Assembly: GCF_029623395.1 (NCBI RefSeq)
Contig: NZ_JAPYKK010000001.1
Location: 124,001-188,000, forward strand
Direction of reading: 5' to 3'
DNA length: 64,000 nucleotides
From: Sphingomonas echinoides
GTDB lineage: Bacteria > Pseudomonadota > Alphaproteobacteria > Sphingomonadales > Sphingomonadaceae
Below the pieces are notes generated by a model. That model was not told where the DNA came from. It saw only the letters and a list, made by a program, of their open reading frames with translations, and did not search any database. Shown here piece after piece: positions 16,258 through 25,659 of the stretch. Made by a program: the position numbers and the translations under genes. Numbering within the stretch: the stretch's first letter is position 1; every line of letters begins with the position of its first letter.

Positions 16258-17283
16258 TTATCCCCCGCGCAGCATCTTCATCACCCACGCCCGGATCCGA
16301 CCGTAATTGCCCTGGCCAAGCGGTCCGAGAATGCCGTGCTGCGCCTCCGGCAAATGCGCGAGCGGATGCCCCTCCGGTCGGAAGACGTAATGATCGAAGA
16401 ACGCGCGCCACGCGGCACGCTCGGCGGGCGGGCGTTCGGCGATCGCGATCATCGACAGCAGCATCGCGGTATACGGCGCGTCCGGCCCCGCGGCGAAAGC
16501 GTCCCACCAGTAATTGACCAGCACGTTGAACGGCGCGGTCGCCTCGACCGAATGCCACCACAGCTTGGGCATGTACAAGGCGTCGCCCGGTGCGAGATCG
16601 ACCACCATCGCACGGGCGCGCGCCGTCGCAACGTTCGGATAGCGCGGGTCGCCGGGCGGTGCGTTGGCCGCGAGGCTGATCGGCTGCCCCGCCATCGTAT
16701 GGTCGATCGGGCCGACATAGAGCTGGCCGATCGCATCCGGCGGATACAGCGTGAACCGGCGCGTCCCGGCGACGACGCAGGCGAGGTTATCGAACGTGTC
16801 GTAATGACAGGCAACCGACGAAGCAGTCCCGATCCAGATTCGCGGACGCGCGGTGGCCGGCACGATCGGCAGGATGTTCTCCGCCGCAAAGCCGGGGAGA
16901 TAGGCATCGGTCGGCAGCGATCCGAGATAGACCGACTCGGTCTCCGGTGCATCGGCAGCGGCAACGATCCGCGTCAGCGCATCCCCGAACCGCAGGCTTT
17001 CCCGCACAAAATTGAACCCGGCAAGGTCTTTGCCATAGGCATAGTGACCGGCGATTGCCGGATCGCCGACGAATGCTTCCGCCGTGCGCCCCGCATCGAA
17101 CCGCGCGAGATACGCCACCAGCGCCGCACTCGATCGGATCGCCGCGGTAACGACCGGCCAGTTGCGGCAAAGCCCGCGCACCACGACCGGCAGGCATGGC
17201 TGGGCGATGTCCCGCACGAACGCCGCGAGATCCGTGATGGTCGCGGCGTCGACGCTGCGGGGTTCCGGGCCGCGTTCCATCAT
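16258..17283 (-). CDS. JmjC/cupin-like Fe(II) oxygenase-type protein
   Basis: A 341-residue Cupin_8/JmjC-like protein. The iron-binding facial triad is visible as H160-x-D162 in ACHYDTFDN and His244 in PKLWWHSVEA. A WIG strand and PGDALYMP fit the double-stranded beta-helix. The RFTLYPP stretch resembles the 2-oxoglutarate-binding region of factor-inhibiting-HIF-like hydroxylases. No signal peptide, so it acts in the cytoplasm. Its ATG overlaps the TGA of the upstream sapC-like gene by 4 nt. In sphingomonads and Caulobacter, such genes recur beside TonB receptors, SapC and tryptophan-halogenase homologues (recalled, not searched here). Its substrate is unknown. Confidence 0.88.
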   Translation of the reverse strand: MMERGPEPRSVDAATITDLAAFVRDIAQPCLPVVVRGLCRNWPVVTAAIRSSAALVAYLARFDAGRTAEAFVGDPAIAGHYAYGKDLAGFNFVRESLRFGDALTRIVAAADAPETESVYLGSLPTDAYLPGFAAENILPIVPATARPRIWIGTASSVACHYDTFDNLACVVAGTRRFTLYPPDAIGQLYVGPIDHTMAGQPISLAANAPPGDPRYPNVATARARAMVVDLAPGDALYMPKLWWHSVEATAPFNVLVNYWWDAFAAGPDAPYTAMLLSMIAIAERPPAERAAWRAFFDHYVFRPEGHPLAHLPEAQHGILGPLGQGNYGRIRAWVMKMLRGG

Positions 17284-17963
17284 CCGGTAGCCAGACGATC
17301 GTTGCGCAACCGCGCGAGGCGACGGACATGCTGGAGCGAGGCGATCACGCCGTGGATCCGTTCCAGATCTCCCGATCGGAACAGCTCGAGCACGACCGCG
17401 TCGGACAGTTCGGCAAGCGAATCCCGGCTTACGGTATAGAGTCCTTCGACGCTCAGCCGTTCGCCATCATCGAAGGTGAAGGTCAGGTCGATCGGCTCGA
17501 CCAGCTTCAACGACAGCAACCGCGCGATAAACGCATTGGTCGGCGCAATCCCGGAATGCAGTTGCCCCAGCGCGCGCTGGATTCCGCGCAGCGCTGGCGA
17601 CGCGGAACCATCGGTTTCGAACACGGGCGTACCATATCCGGTCCCGAAGCGCGGATGCTGCGGATCGATCGCGATCGCCTCGTCGGATATGTAAAATCCT
17701 TCACGAACAACGTCGTTCAGGCGATTCGCGTGATCACCATCCGCTTCGCCACGAACGAGGTTCTGCCCCGGTTGCAGGCCCAGCATAGCCCCGGCGTAGA
17801 ATTCGCCGGTGTCGGCATTCTTGCAAAACAGAATCGGGAAGTGTGCTGCTACCGATTCGATCTCGCTCGTCACGATCTGCACGAAATGGCGGTCGCCCGC
17901 GTCCGGCGGCGTGATCTGGAGCGAGTCGTGCGCGTGAATGTTCAGCAATTCCAACGTCGCCAT
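17280..17963 (-). CDS. SapC family protein
   Basis: A 227-residue protein of the SapC family (PF07277), named after a Campylobacter S-layer-associated gene. Recognisable segments are FPILFCKNADTGEFYAGAML near residue 45, EGFYISDEAIAID, and the C-terminal FDDGERLSVEGLYTVSRDSLAELSD. No signal peptide or membrane helix is evident. ATG 17963 has GAGGGAG about 7 nt upstream and is better than the upstream in-frame ATG at 17984. The gene is divergent from the TonB receptor across a 266-bp regulatory region and is translationally coupled to the JmjC-cupin gene. Biochemical function is not established for the family. Confidence 0.9.
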   Translation of the reverse strand: MATLELLNIHAHDSLQITPPDAGDRHFVQIVTSEIESVAAHFPILFCKNADTGEFYAGAMLGLQPGQNLVRGEADGDHANRLNDVVREGFYISDEAIAIDPQHPRFGTGYGTPVFETDGSASPALRGIQRALGQLHSGIAPTNAFIARLLSLKLVEPIDLTFTFDDGERLSVEGLYTVSRDSLAELSDAVVLELFRSGDLERIHGVIASLQHVRRLARLRNDRLATG

Positions 17964-18089
17964 GCCTGGCTCCCTCTCCGTCACACGGCTGACCCGCGGT
18001 ACGCCCTCCGAATACGCGGCATGGCGGCGACCGCAAGGCTCGTACTCGTTATTCTATAATACACGGACAAATCGCTTGCATCCTAATTG

Positions 18090-18103
18090 TGGTAGCGATA
18101 CCA
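18090..18103. promoter_or_regulatory. Candidate operator TGGTA-GCGA-TACCA
   Basis: A 14-bp site with perfect 5-bp arms lies in the divergent promoter region between sapC and the TonB receptor. It resembles, from memory, the LacI-type xylose operator core of Caulobacter (TGTTAGCGCTACCA). It also fits FadR/UxuR-type TGGT...ACCA half-sites. A related sequence reading TGTTAGCGCTCTCC lies upstream of the GH39 gene (minus strand, 28779-28766). A TATAAT-like stretch at about 18052-18061 lies just before it. Confidence 0.5.
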
Positions 18104-18229
18104 ACCCTAACGGCTCGATGATCGCACAAACGATCGCGGTCCATGGGCACTTGCGAGTTCGGTCGTTTCGACGGTTCGGTACGGTGTCCTGAACGAATAA
18201 TGAGAAAAATCTCATAGAGGAGGGGATCG

Positions 18230-21200
18230 ATGAAGAAATTTATCCAGCACGACGGCTTTAATTTTGCGGCGCGCCAGCGCCGCCGGTGCATGCTCGTCGG
18301 TGCCACCAGCTTGGTTGCGCTCACACTTGCGACTCCAGCGCTCGCCCAAACCGCAGACGCGCAGAACGCAACGACGAACCAGCCCGCTCCGGTCCAGCCC
18401 GCAGTCGCTGCCCCCGCCGGCACGGTGACGGCCGCGCAGGCCGGTACGCCGCAGGATGAGGCAACGTCCCCCGCCGCCGGAAACACCGCAGGCGCGCAAG
18501 GCGACGACATCATCGTCACCGGCCTGCGCGGCTCGCTCCAGCGCAACCTCGACATCAAGCGCAACGCCACCGGCGTGGTCGACGCGATCTCGGCCGAAGA
18601 CATCGGCAAGTTCCCGGATTCGAACGTCGCAGCATCGCTCCAGCGCCTTCCCGGCGTGTCGATCCAGCGCTCGGGCAACCGCGGCGAGCCGACCGGCATC
18701 ACCGTTCGCGGCTTCGGCGGCGATTTCAACACGACGCTGTATGATGGCCGCCGTATCTCGACCGCAACCGGCGGACGCCAGATCGATTTCTCGACCGTCG
18801 GCGTGGACTTCATCGGCCAGTTGAGCGTGTTCAAGACGCCGGACGTGACGCTGTCGTCCAACTCGATCGGCGCGACCGTCAACATCGAATTCCCCAAGCC
18901 GTTCGATCACCCCGGCTTCCGCATGGCGGCAAGCGGTTCGGGTTCGATCCAGGATCGTTCGGGCAAGGTCGTGCCGACCGCAGGGCTGCTGCTCAGCAAT
19001 ACCTTCGCCAACGATACGCTCGGCGTTCTCGCCGACGTGATCTACACGCGCCGCGACACCACCAGCAACCGCGTCTCGGTCTCGGGCTGGGCCGGCGGCT
19101 TCTACGCACCGTGCCAGTTGGCCGGAGCGACCACCACGACCTGCGCACCGTCGACCAACATCACGGCGGCACCGGGCAACCGCGCGAACATCACCGGCTG
19201 GTTCCCGCAGCAATATGTGATCAGCCAGGAAGCCGTTAAGGACGAGCGCGTCGACGGCCGGATCGCGCTGCAGTGGCATCCGTCCGAATCGGTCATGGTC
19301 ACCGTCGACGACAATTTCTCACGTCAGGAAATCGTCACCAACGTCCCCGCGCTGGGCGTGTGGTTCAACCAGGGTGCGCTGCGCAACGTCACGCTCGACG
19401 GCAATGGCACGGCGGTCAACTTCAGTCAGCCGGGTGGTTCGCCGACCGATTTCACCGCGGCACGCAACACGCAGGTTCTCCAGACCAACCAGCTTGGCGG
19501 CAACGTCAAGTGGGATGTCTCGGACAACTTCTCGGTCAACGGCGATCTTGCCTGGGCGAAGAGCTGGCTCAACCCGGACAGCGACACGATCGGCAGCCAG
19601 AACGGCGACATCGGTTATGGTGGCGCACAGGCGAACAGCGCCGGTATTTCCATCACCGGCAACAGCAACAACAGCTTCCCGTCGCTCACCGCCTTCGGTC
19701 CGCAGGGCAATGCCGCCAACTTCCAGAACCAGGCGCTGATCGGTTCGCACGTCACCGTCAACCAGACGCAGAACAACGTCGACGAGCTCAAGCAGGGCCG
19801 CCTGACCGCGACCTGGAAGCAGGACGACCTGACGATCAAGTTCGGCGGGCAATATTACGAAGACAAGTTCAACCTTCGTAACAAGAGCACGTTCACCAAC
19901 AACTTCTGGCAGGCCTATGCCGGCTACGGTGGCCCGTCCGCACAGGGTTCGGGCATCGCGCCGCTCCCGTCCAGCCTGTATCAGGGCACGGTCAACCTCG
20001 GCAGCAACTTCATCCCCGGTTTCAAGGGAACGCTGCCGTCGTCGCTGATCGTGTTCGATCCGGCTGCGTATCAGAGCTATCTGACAGGTCTGGGCAATCC
20101 CCAGGCAACGCGGGTTCCGGGCTTCAACTACCCGAACAACACGACCGACGGCTTGAACGGCTTCACTGGAACGTTCGATCAGCAGGTCGATCCGAACAGC
20201 GTCCAGCAGATCACCGAGAAGACGTGGTCGCTCTACATGAACGTCGCGTTCCAGACCGAAATCGCGAGCATGCCGTTCCACTTCGCGGCGGGCGTCCGCA
20301 ACGAGAACACGCATCTCGTCTCGGTCGGCCAGGGCCGCCTGCCGACCTCGATCTCGACCAGCGCGGCGGATCCGACGCTGCTCAACCTCAACTTCGGCGC
20401 GGTCTCGCCGATCAGCGCGCGCAGCAACTATTCGTACTTGCTGCCGTCGATCGATACGCGGCTTGAAGTGACCGACAAGCTCCAGCTGCGCTTCGATGCG
20501 TCGCGCACGCTGACGCGGCCGGGCCTCGGCAACCTCAACCCGGTGCTCGCGGTCGGCGTCGGCCAGCGTGTCGGTGCCCTCACCGGCAGCGGCGGCAACC
20601 CGAACCTCAAGCCATACCTCGCGGACAATTTCGACGTCGCGGCGGAATGGTATTACCAGCGCAACTCGTACCTCTCGATCGATTTCTTCCTGAAGAACGT
20701 CAGCAACTTCATCGTTGGCGGCGTGACGCGGCAGGCGATCAACGGCGTGATCGATCCGACGACGGGTTCGCTCGCCAACTTCGCGGTCTCGCAGCAGGTC
20801 AACGGGCCGGACGCGACGGTCCGCGGCGTCGAGCTGGCGTGGCAGCAGGTGTTCGGCACCTCGGGCTTCGGGTTCAACGCGAACGCGACGTTCGTCGGCA
20901 CCAACAAGCCGTATGATCCGACCAACATCTCGCAGACTGGTTTCGCCGTCACGGGCCTGGCCAACTCCGCGAACTTCGTCGGCTTCTACGACAAGAAGGG
21001 CTTCCAGCTCCGCGCTGCGGTCAACTGGCGTGACAAGTATCTGCTCCAGTTCGGGCAGAACCAGAACACCAGCAACTTCGGTGCCGAGCCGACCTTCGTC
21101 AATTCGAGCCTCCAGCTCGACCTGTCGACGAGCTACGACATCAACAAGCACTTCAGCGTGTTTGGTGAGGCGATCAACGTCAACAACAACCAGCAGAGCA

Positions 21201-21283
21201 CGCATGGTCGCTTCGCGAACCAGCTGCTGGACGTGTACGACTATGGCCGCCGCTTCGTAGCGGGTGCCCGCTACCGCTTCTGA
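18230..21283 (+). CDS. TonB-dependent receptor (Xanthomonas/Caulobacter carbohydrate-type)
   Basis: A complete 1017-residue outer-membrane receptor. The signal peptide ends in TPALAQ (about residue 40). A Gln/Ala/Pro-rich linker precedes the TonB box DDIIVTG at about 88-94. The plug has the stereotyped KRNATGVVDAISAEDIGKFP, LQRLPGVSIQR and GFGGDFNTTLYDGRRI motifs of the large alphaproteobacterial/xanthomonad TonB family. The 22-strand barrel ends in ARYRF with C-terminal Phe. ATG 18230 has GGAGGGG upstream. Family members import oligosaccharides or chelates by TonB energy; the downstream GH3 xylosidase suggests xylo-oligosaccharides, which is an inference. A hairpin with a T-run follows the stop. 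Confidence 0.95.
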   Translation: MKKFIQHDGFNFAARQRRRCMLVGATSLVALTLATPALAQTADAQNATTNQPAPVQPAVAAPAGTVTAAQAGTPQDEATSPAAGNTAGAQGDDIIVTGLRGSLQRNLDIKRNATGVVDAISAEDIGKFPDSNVAASLQRLPGVSIQRSGNRGEPTGITVRGFGGDFNTTLYDGRRISTATGGRQIDFSTVGVDFIGQLSVFKTPDVTLSSNSIGATVNIEFPKPFDHPGFRMAASGSGSIQDRSGKVVPTAGLLLSNTFANDTLGVLADVIYTRRDTTSNRVSVSGWAGGFYAPCQLAGATTTTCAPSTNITAAPGNRANITGWFPQQYVISQEAVKDERVDGRIALQWHPSESVMVTVDDNFSRQEIVTNVPALGVWFNQGALRNVTLDGNGTAVNFSQPGGSPTDFTAARNTQVLQTNQLGGNVKWDVSDNFSVNGDLAWAKSWLNPDSDTIGSQNGDIGYGGAQANSAGISITGNSNNSFPSLTAFGPQGNAANFQNQALIGSHVTVNQTQNNVDELKQGRLTATWKQDDLTIKFGGQYYEDKFNLRNKSTFTNNFWQAYAGYGGPSAQGSGIAPLPSSLYQGTVNLGSNFIPGFKGTLPSSLIVFDPAAYQSYLTGLGNPQATRVPGFNYPNNTTDGLNGFTGTFDQQVDPNSVQQITEKTWSLYMNVAFQTEIASMPFHFAAGVRNENTHLVSVGQGRLPTSISTSAADPTLLNLNFGAVSPISARSNYSYLLPSIDTRLEVTDKLQLRFDASRTLTRPGLGNLNPVLAVGVGQRVGALTGSGGNPNLKPYLADNFDVAAEWYYQRNSYLSIDFFLKNVSNFIVGGVTRQAINGVIDPTTGSLANFAVSQQVNGPDATVRGVELAWQQVFGTSGFGFNANATFVGTNKPYDPTNISQTGFAVTGLANSANFVGFYDKKGFQLRAAVNWRDKYLLQFGQNQNTSNFGAEPTFVNSSLQLDLSTSYDINKHFSVFGEAINVNNNQQSTHGRFANQLLDVYDYGRRFVAGARYRF

Positions 21284-21295
21284 TGTTCCTCCCCA

Positions 21296-21327
21296 GGGGG
21301 GTGTCGTATCGGCACCCCCCATTTTTT
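21296..21327 (+). terminator. Rho-independent terminator/attenuator after the TonB receptor
   Basis: The stem GGGGGGTG (21296-21303) pairs with CACCCCCC (21313-21320) around a 9-nt loop and is followed by A and six T (21322-21327). It lies 13 nt after the receptor stop and 18 nt before the halogenase ATG. It probably lets only part of transcription into the halogenase and xylosidase genes. Confidence 0.85.
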
Positions 21328-21344
21328 GGTACGAACCGGGCGCC

Positions 21345-22889
21345 ATGCAGACCGTCAGCAACATCGTCATCGTCGGCGGCGGAACGGCCGGCTGGCTGAC
21401 CGCGGGGATCATCGCCGCGCGCCATCAGGGGCGGATTGCCGCTGGAACGTTAACCGTCACCCTGGTCGAATCCCCCACCACCCCGATCATCGGGGTCGGC
21501 GAAGGCACTTGGCCGACGCTGCGCTCGACGCTCTCCAAGATGGGCGTGTCGGAAAGCGACTTCTTCCGCGAATGCAACGCCTCGTTCAAGCAAGGCGCCC
21601 GCTTCGCGCGCTGGACCACCGGCGAGCCCGATGAGGGCTATTACCACCCGCTGATGCTCCCGCAGGGCTTCACGCGCGTCAATCTCGCCGAACATTGGCT
21701 CGCCGATCCCAAGGGCCAGAGCTTCTGCGACATGGTGTCGCCGCAAGGCCTGCTCTGCGACGACGGCCTCGCCCCCAAGACGATCGCGACCCCCGAATAT
21801 GACGCGGTCGCCAATTACGCCTATCACCTCGATGCGGGAAAGTTCGCGGGCTTCCTCCAGCGGCATTGCTGCGAGAAGCTCGGCGTCCGCCACGTCCTTG
21901 CCGACGTGCAGCATGCGACCCAGGCCGAGAATGGCGACATCCGCACCGTCGTCACCGAACAGGCGGGCGAGATCGCGGGCGACCTGTTCATCGACTGCAC
22001 CGGTTTCGCCGCGCTGCTGATCGGCAAGACGCTCGGCGTGCCCTTCAAGAGCTGCGCCGACACGCTGTTCTGCGACACCGCGCTCGCGGTGCAATTGCCG
22101 CACGAGGACCCCGACGGCCCGATCGCGTCGCACACCATCTCGACCGCACAAAGCGCGGGCTGGATCTGGGACATCGGCTTGCCGACCCGCCGCGGGGTCG
22201 GGCATGTCTTCTCCAGCAGCCACATCTCGGACGATGCCGCCGAGCAGGAACTGCGCGCCTATCTCGGCCCGGCGGGCAAGGACCTGCCGGTGCGCAAGCT
22301 TGCGATCCGTGCCGGGCACCGCGAGACTTTCTGGAAGAACAATTGCGTCGCGGTCGGGCTGGCGGCGGGGTTCCTCGAACCACTCGAGGCGTCCGCGATC
22401 GTGCTGATCGAACTGTCCGCCAAGCTGATCGCCGAGCAGATGCCGGTGTGTCGCGAAGTGATGGACATCCTCGCCGCGCGGTTCAACGCGACGACGCACT
22501 ATCGTTGGGGTCGGATCATCGATTTCCTCAAGCTGCATTATGTGCTCACCAAGCGCACCGACAGCGATTTCTGGCGCGACAACGTCCGGCCCGAGACGAT
22601 CCCGGATCGGCTGCAGGACCTGCTCACGCTGTGGCGCTACCAGCCGCCGTGGTTCCACGACGAGTTCGACCGGGTCGAGGAAGTCTTCCCCGCGGCAAGC
22701 TACCAATATGTCCTCTACGGCATGGGCTTCCACACCGAAGTCGCGCGCGATGCGATCGCGGGCGACCGGCGGATCGCGGACCAGGCGCGTCGCGAGGCCG
22801 CGACCCAGACCGAACGGATGCGCCACGGCCTGCCGCGCCACCGCGACCTCATCCGCAAGATCGTCGAGCGCGGATTGCCGACGATCTGA
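21345..22889 (+). CDS. Flavin-dependent tryptophan-halogenase-like protein
   Basis: A 514-residue member of the Trp_halogenase family. The FAD dinucleotide site is IVGGGTAGW (residues 9-17). GEGTWPTLRSTL (52-63) follows, and the lysine that binds HOX in true halogenases is present as Lys82 in SFKQGARFARW. The halogenase-type W-x-W-x-I region appears as GWIWDIGL, with the proline replaced by Leu. GLAAGFLEPLEASAI near the flavin matches the family. ATG 21345 starts right before the FAD motif. It lies between a TonB receptor and a GH3 xylosidase, the setting typical of carbohydrate-locus halogenase homologues, whose substrate is unknown. Reduced flavin would have to come from a reductase outside this window. 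Confidence 0.88.
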   Translation: MQTVSNIVIVGGGTAGWLTAGIIAARHQGRIAAGTLTVTLVESPTTPIIGVGEGTWPTLRSTLSKMGVSESDFFRECNASFKQGARFARWTTGEPDEGYYHPLMLPQGFTRVNLAEHWLADPKGQSFCDMVSPQGLLCDDGLAPKTIATPEYDAVANYAYHLDAGKFAGFLQRHCCEKLGVRHVLADVQHATQAENGDIRTVVTEQAGEIAGDLFIDCTGFAALLIGKTLGVPFKSCADTLFCDTALAVQLPHEDPDGPIASHTISTAQSAGWIWDIGLPTRRGVGHVFSSSHISDDAAEQELRAYLGPAGKDLPVRKLAIRAGHRETFWKNNCVAVGLAAGFLEPLEASAIVLIELSAKLIAEQMPVCREVMDILAARFNATTHYRWGRIIDFLKLHYVLTKRTDSDFWRDNVRPETIPDRLQDLLTLWRYQPPWFHDEFDRVEEVFPAASYQYVLYGMGFHTEVARDAIAGDRRIADQARREAATQTERMRHGLPRHRDLIRKIVERGLPTI

Positions 22890-22918
22890 CGTCTCCTTTC
22901 CCCGACCAGAGGTACAGC

Positions 22919-25603
22919 ATGGCATCGACCGTCTCGCACACTGCGCGTCTCATCCTTCTGGTCGGAGCCGGCGTCGCGGCGATGACCGCGCATGCGCAAA
23001 CTGCCCCCGCCCCCCAGCCGCCCGTCCGCGCCGAGGCCGATCGCATGGCCGCCGCGATCGTCGCGCGGATGACGCCGCAGGAGAAGTTGCCGCAATTGCT
23101 CAACGTCGCGCCCGCGATCCCGCGGCTCGGGATTCCCGCGTACAATTGGTGGACCGAATCGCTCCATGGCGCGATCGGCCCGGTTCCCACCACCAACTTC
23201 CCCGAGCCGATCGGTCTCGCCGCCAGCTTCGACGCGCCGCTCGTCCACCGGGTCGCCGAAGTCATCAGCACCGAGGTCCGCGCGCTCCACACGCTCGGGC
23301 GGCAGACCGGCAAGCTTGGCCGGATCGGCACCGGGCTTGATACCTGGTCGCCCAACATCAACATCTTCCGCGATCCGCGCTGGGGCCGGGGTCAGGAAAC
23401 GTACGGCGAAGACCCGTATCTGACCGCGCACATGGGCATGGCGTTCATCACCGGCATTCAGGGGCCCAACCCGGACATCCCCAACGTCATTGCCACGCCC
23501 AAGCATTTCGCGGTCCACAGCGGCCCGGAATCGACCAGGCACGGCGCGAATGTCTACGTCTCGCCGCACGATCTGGAGGACACCTATCTCCCCGCCTTCC
23601 GCGCCGCGATCGTCGAGGCGCGCGCTGGGTCGATCATGTGCGCGTACAATCGCATCGACGGCCAGCCCGCCTGCGCGAACGATCTGTTGCTCAAAGATCA
23701 TCTGCGCGGCGCCTGGGGGTTCACCGGCTATGTCGTGTCGGATTGCGACGCGGTGAAGGACATTGCCGACGGCCACAAATATGCGCCTGACCAGGCAACC
23801 GCGATCGCGGCGGCGATGAAGGCAGGCACCGACAACGAATGCCACACCCAGACGATCGGCGACATGGGCGGCTTGCCCGAACGCTTCGGCGACGCCTTGC
23901 GGCGCGACCTGATCTCGCAGGGCGACATCGACCGCGCGCTGGTGCGGCTGTTCTCGGCGCGGCTGCGCAACGGCGACCTGCCGGGAATCGCCGGTGCTCC
24001 CGCCGTGGTGCCGGTCCGCGCGATCCTGACGCGCGATCACACCGCGCTCGCGCTGGAGGCGGCGGAAAAGAGCCTGGTCCTGCTCAAGAACGACGGCGTG
24101 CTGCCGCTGCGCCGCGGCGCGCGGATCGCGGTGATCGGCCCGCTCGGGGATGCGACGCGCGTCCTGCGCGGCAATTATTCCTCGCCCCAGTCCGCCACCC
24201 CCATTTCGATGGTCGAAGGATTGCGCCGCGCCGCCGGGGCGCGATCGGTCACGCTGGTGCCGTTCGGGGAATCGATCACCGATGGCGATCGCATTCCCAC
24301 GGTCGCGCTGCGCACGCCGGACGGCAAGCCCGGGCTGCTCGCGCGCTATTTCAACCCCGTGACGCCCCCCACCCTGCCCTTCGCCCCCGGCACCGATCGC
24401 GCGGCGATCGCAGCGCTGACCTATCAGGATCGCCCCGTCGTCACGCGGCGTGAAGAGGACGTCGCGGCGCGCGGGCTGCTGCTGCCGACCGTCAACGATT
24501 ATCACCGCACCGAATGGACCGGGTTCCTCGTCCCCCCCGAAACCGGCAGCTACCGCCTGGGCCTCGGCGGCAGCGGGCTGATCGAACTCGACGGCAAGAC
24601 GTTCCTCGATGTCGGGGCGGATCATCGCGGGCCGCTCCCCTCGCTCAAGACCGTGCCGTTGCAGAAAGGCCATCGCTATCGCCTGCGCGTCGTCTCGACC
24701 GCGCGCGGGTTCGGCAATACCGATCTGGTGTGGAAGCGGATCTCGGCGCAGCCCGACGCGGCGCTCGATGCCGCCGCCGCCCGCGCCGACGTGCTCGTCG
24801 CGGTGGTCGGCCTCACCTCCGATCTGGAAGCCGAGGAGACCGGGACGGACATTCCGGGCTTCAAGGGCGGCGACAAGACCTCGCTCGATCTGCCCGCCGA
24901 GCAGGTAGCGATGCTCGAACGCGCCAAGGCCACCGGCAAGCCGGTGATCGTCGTCGCGATGAACGGCAGCCCGATCAACCTCGCCTGGGCGAAGGACAAT
25001 GCCGCCGCGATCGTCGAAGCCTGGTATCCCGGCCAGTCCGGCGGGCTCGCGGTCGCCAACGTGCTGACCGGCAAGACCGATCCGGGCGGGCGGCTGCCGC
25101 TGACCTTCTACCGCAGCGTCGCCGACCTGCCGCCGTTCGACGATTATGCGATGACGGGGCGCACCTATCGCTATTTCACCGGTACGCCGGTGTACCCGTT
25201 CGGGCACGGGCTGAGCTACACACGCTTCGCTTATACGCCCCTTGTCGTGACGCCCGCTGCGGGCGGCGCGGACCAGGGGCTTCGCGTTATCACCGAGGTC
25301 AGCAACACCGGCAAGCGCGCGGGCGACGAGGTCGCCCAGCTTTACCTCACCTTCCCTGCCGTCCCGGGTGCGCCACGGATTGCGCTGCGCGGGTACAAGC
25401 GGATCACGCTCGCTGCCGGTGCACGCCAGAGCGTGACGTTCGACCTGTCGCCGCGCGACCTGAGCGCGGTCGGGGTGGACGGAGTACGGCAAGTGATGGC
25501 GGGCCAGTTCCACGTCAGCGTGGGGTCCGGCCAGCCCGATACCGGCGTCCCGGTCCAGTCGGCGGACTTCAAGATCGACCGTACGGTGCCGCTGCCGTTG
25601 TAA
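22919..25603 (+). CDS. GH3 beta-xylosidase/arabinosidase-like enzyme with PA14 insertion
   Basis: An 894-residue exported glycosidase. The signal peptide ends at MTAHAQ (about residue 26). The GH3 N-terminal barrel has NWWTESLHG (76-84), characteristic of xylosidase-type GH3 rather than BglX-type, and RDPRWGRGQETYGEDPYL. The probable nucleophile is Asp275 in YVVSDCDAV. A PA14 carbohydrate-binding domain (about 475-620) interrupts the GH3 C-terminal sandwich. A fibronectin-III-like domain closes the protein (about 790-890). It should remove non-reducing xylose or arabinose from imported oligosaccharides in the periplasm. The start ATG 22919 lies 29 nt after the halogenase stop, so the two form one operon. 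Confidence 0.92.
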   Translation: MASTVSHTARLILLVGAGVAAMTAHAQTAPAPQPPVRAEADRMAAAIVARMTPQEKLPQLLNVAPAIPRLGIPAYNWWTESLHGAIGPVPTTNFPEPIGLAASFDAPLVHRVAEVISTEVRALHTLGRQTGKLGRIGTGLDTWSPNINIFRDPRWGRGQETYGEDPYLTAHMGMAFITGIQGPNPDIPNVIATPKHFAVHSGPESTRHGANVYVSPHDLEDTYLPAFRAAIVEARAGSIMCAYNRIDGQPACANDLLLKDHLRGAWGFTGYVVSDCDAVKDIADGHKYAPDQATAIAAAMKAGTDNECHTQTIGDMGGLPERFGDALRRDLISQGDIDRALVRLFSARLRNGDLPGIAGAPAVVPVRAILTRDHTALALEAAEKSLVLLKNDGVLPLRRGARIAVIGPLGDATRVLRGNYSSPQSATPISMVEGLRRAAGARSVTLVPFGESITDGDRIPTVALRTPDGKPGLLARYFNPVTPPTLPFAPGTDRAAIAALTYQDRPVVTRREEDVAARGLLLPTVNDYHRTEWTGFLVPPETGSYRLGLGGSGLIELDGKTFLDVGADHRGPLPSLKTVPLQKGHRYRLRVVSTARGFGNTDLVWKRISAQPDAALDAAAARADVLVAVVGLTSDLEAEETGTDIPGFKGGDKTSLDLPAEQVAMLERAKATGKPVIVVAMNGSPINLAWAKDNAAAIVEAWYPGQSGGLAVANVLTGKTDPGGRLPLTFYRSVADLPPFDDYAMTGRTYRYFTGTPVYPFGHGLSYTRFAYTPLVVTPAAGGADQGLRVITEVSNTGKRAGDEVAQLYLTFPAVPGAPRIALRGYKRITLAAGARQSVTFDLSPRDLSAVGVDGVRQVMAGQFHVSVGSGQPDTGVPVQSADFKIDRTVPLPL

Positions 25604-25659
25604 GGGCACCTACCAGCGATTGCCTTCAAACGCTTGGGTGCGATGACGTTTGATGGACT

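Noticed and set aside
22715..25609. A 964-codon minus-strand frame over the GH3 xylosidase
   Set aside because: Low-complexity Arg/Asp composition and no start context; the GH3 frame carries all catalytic motifs.
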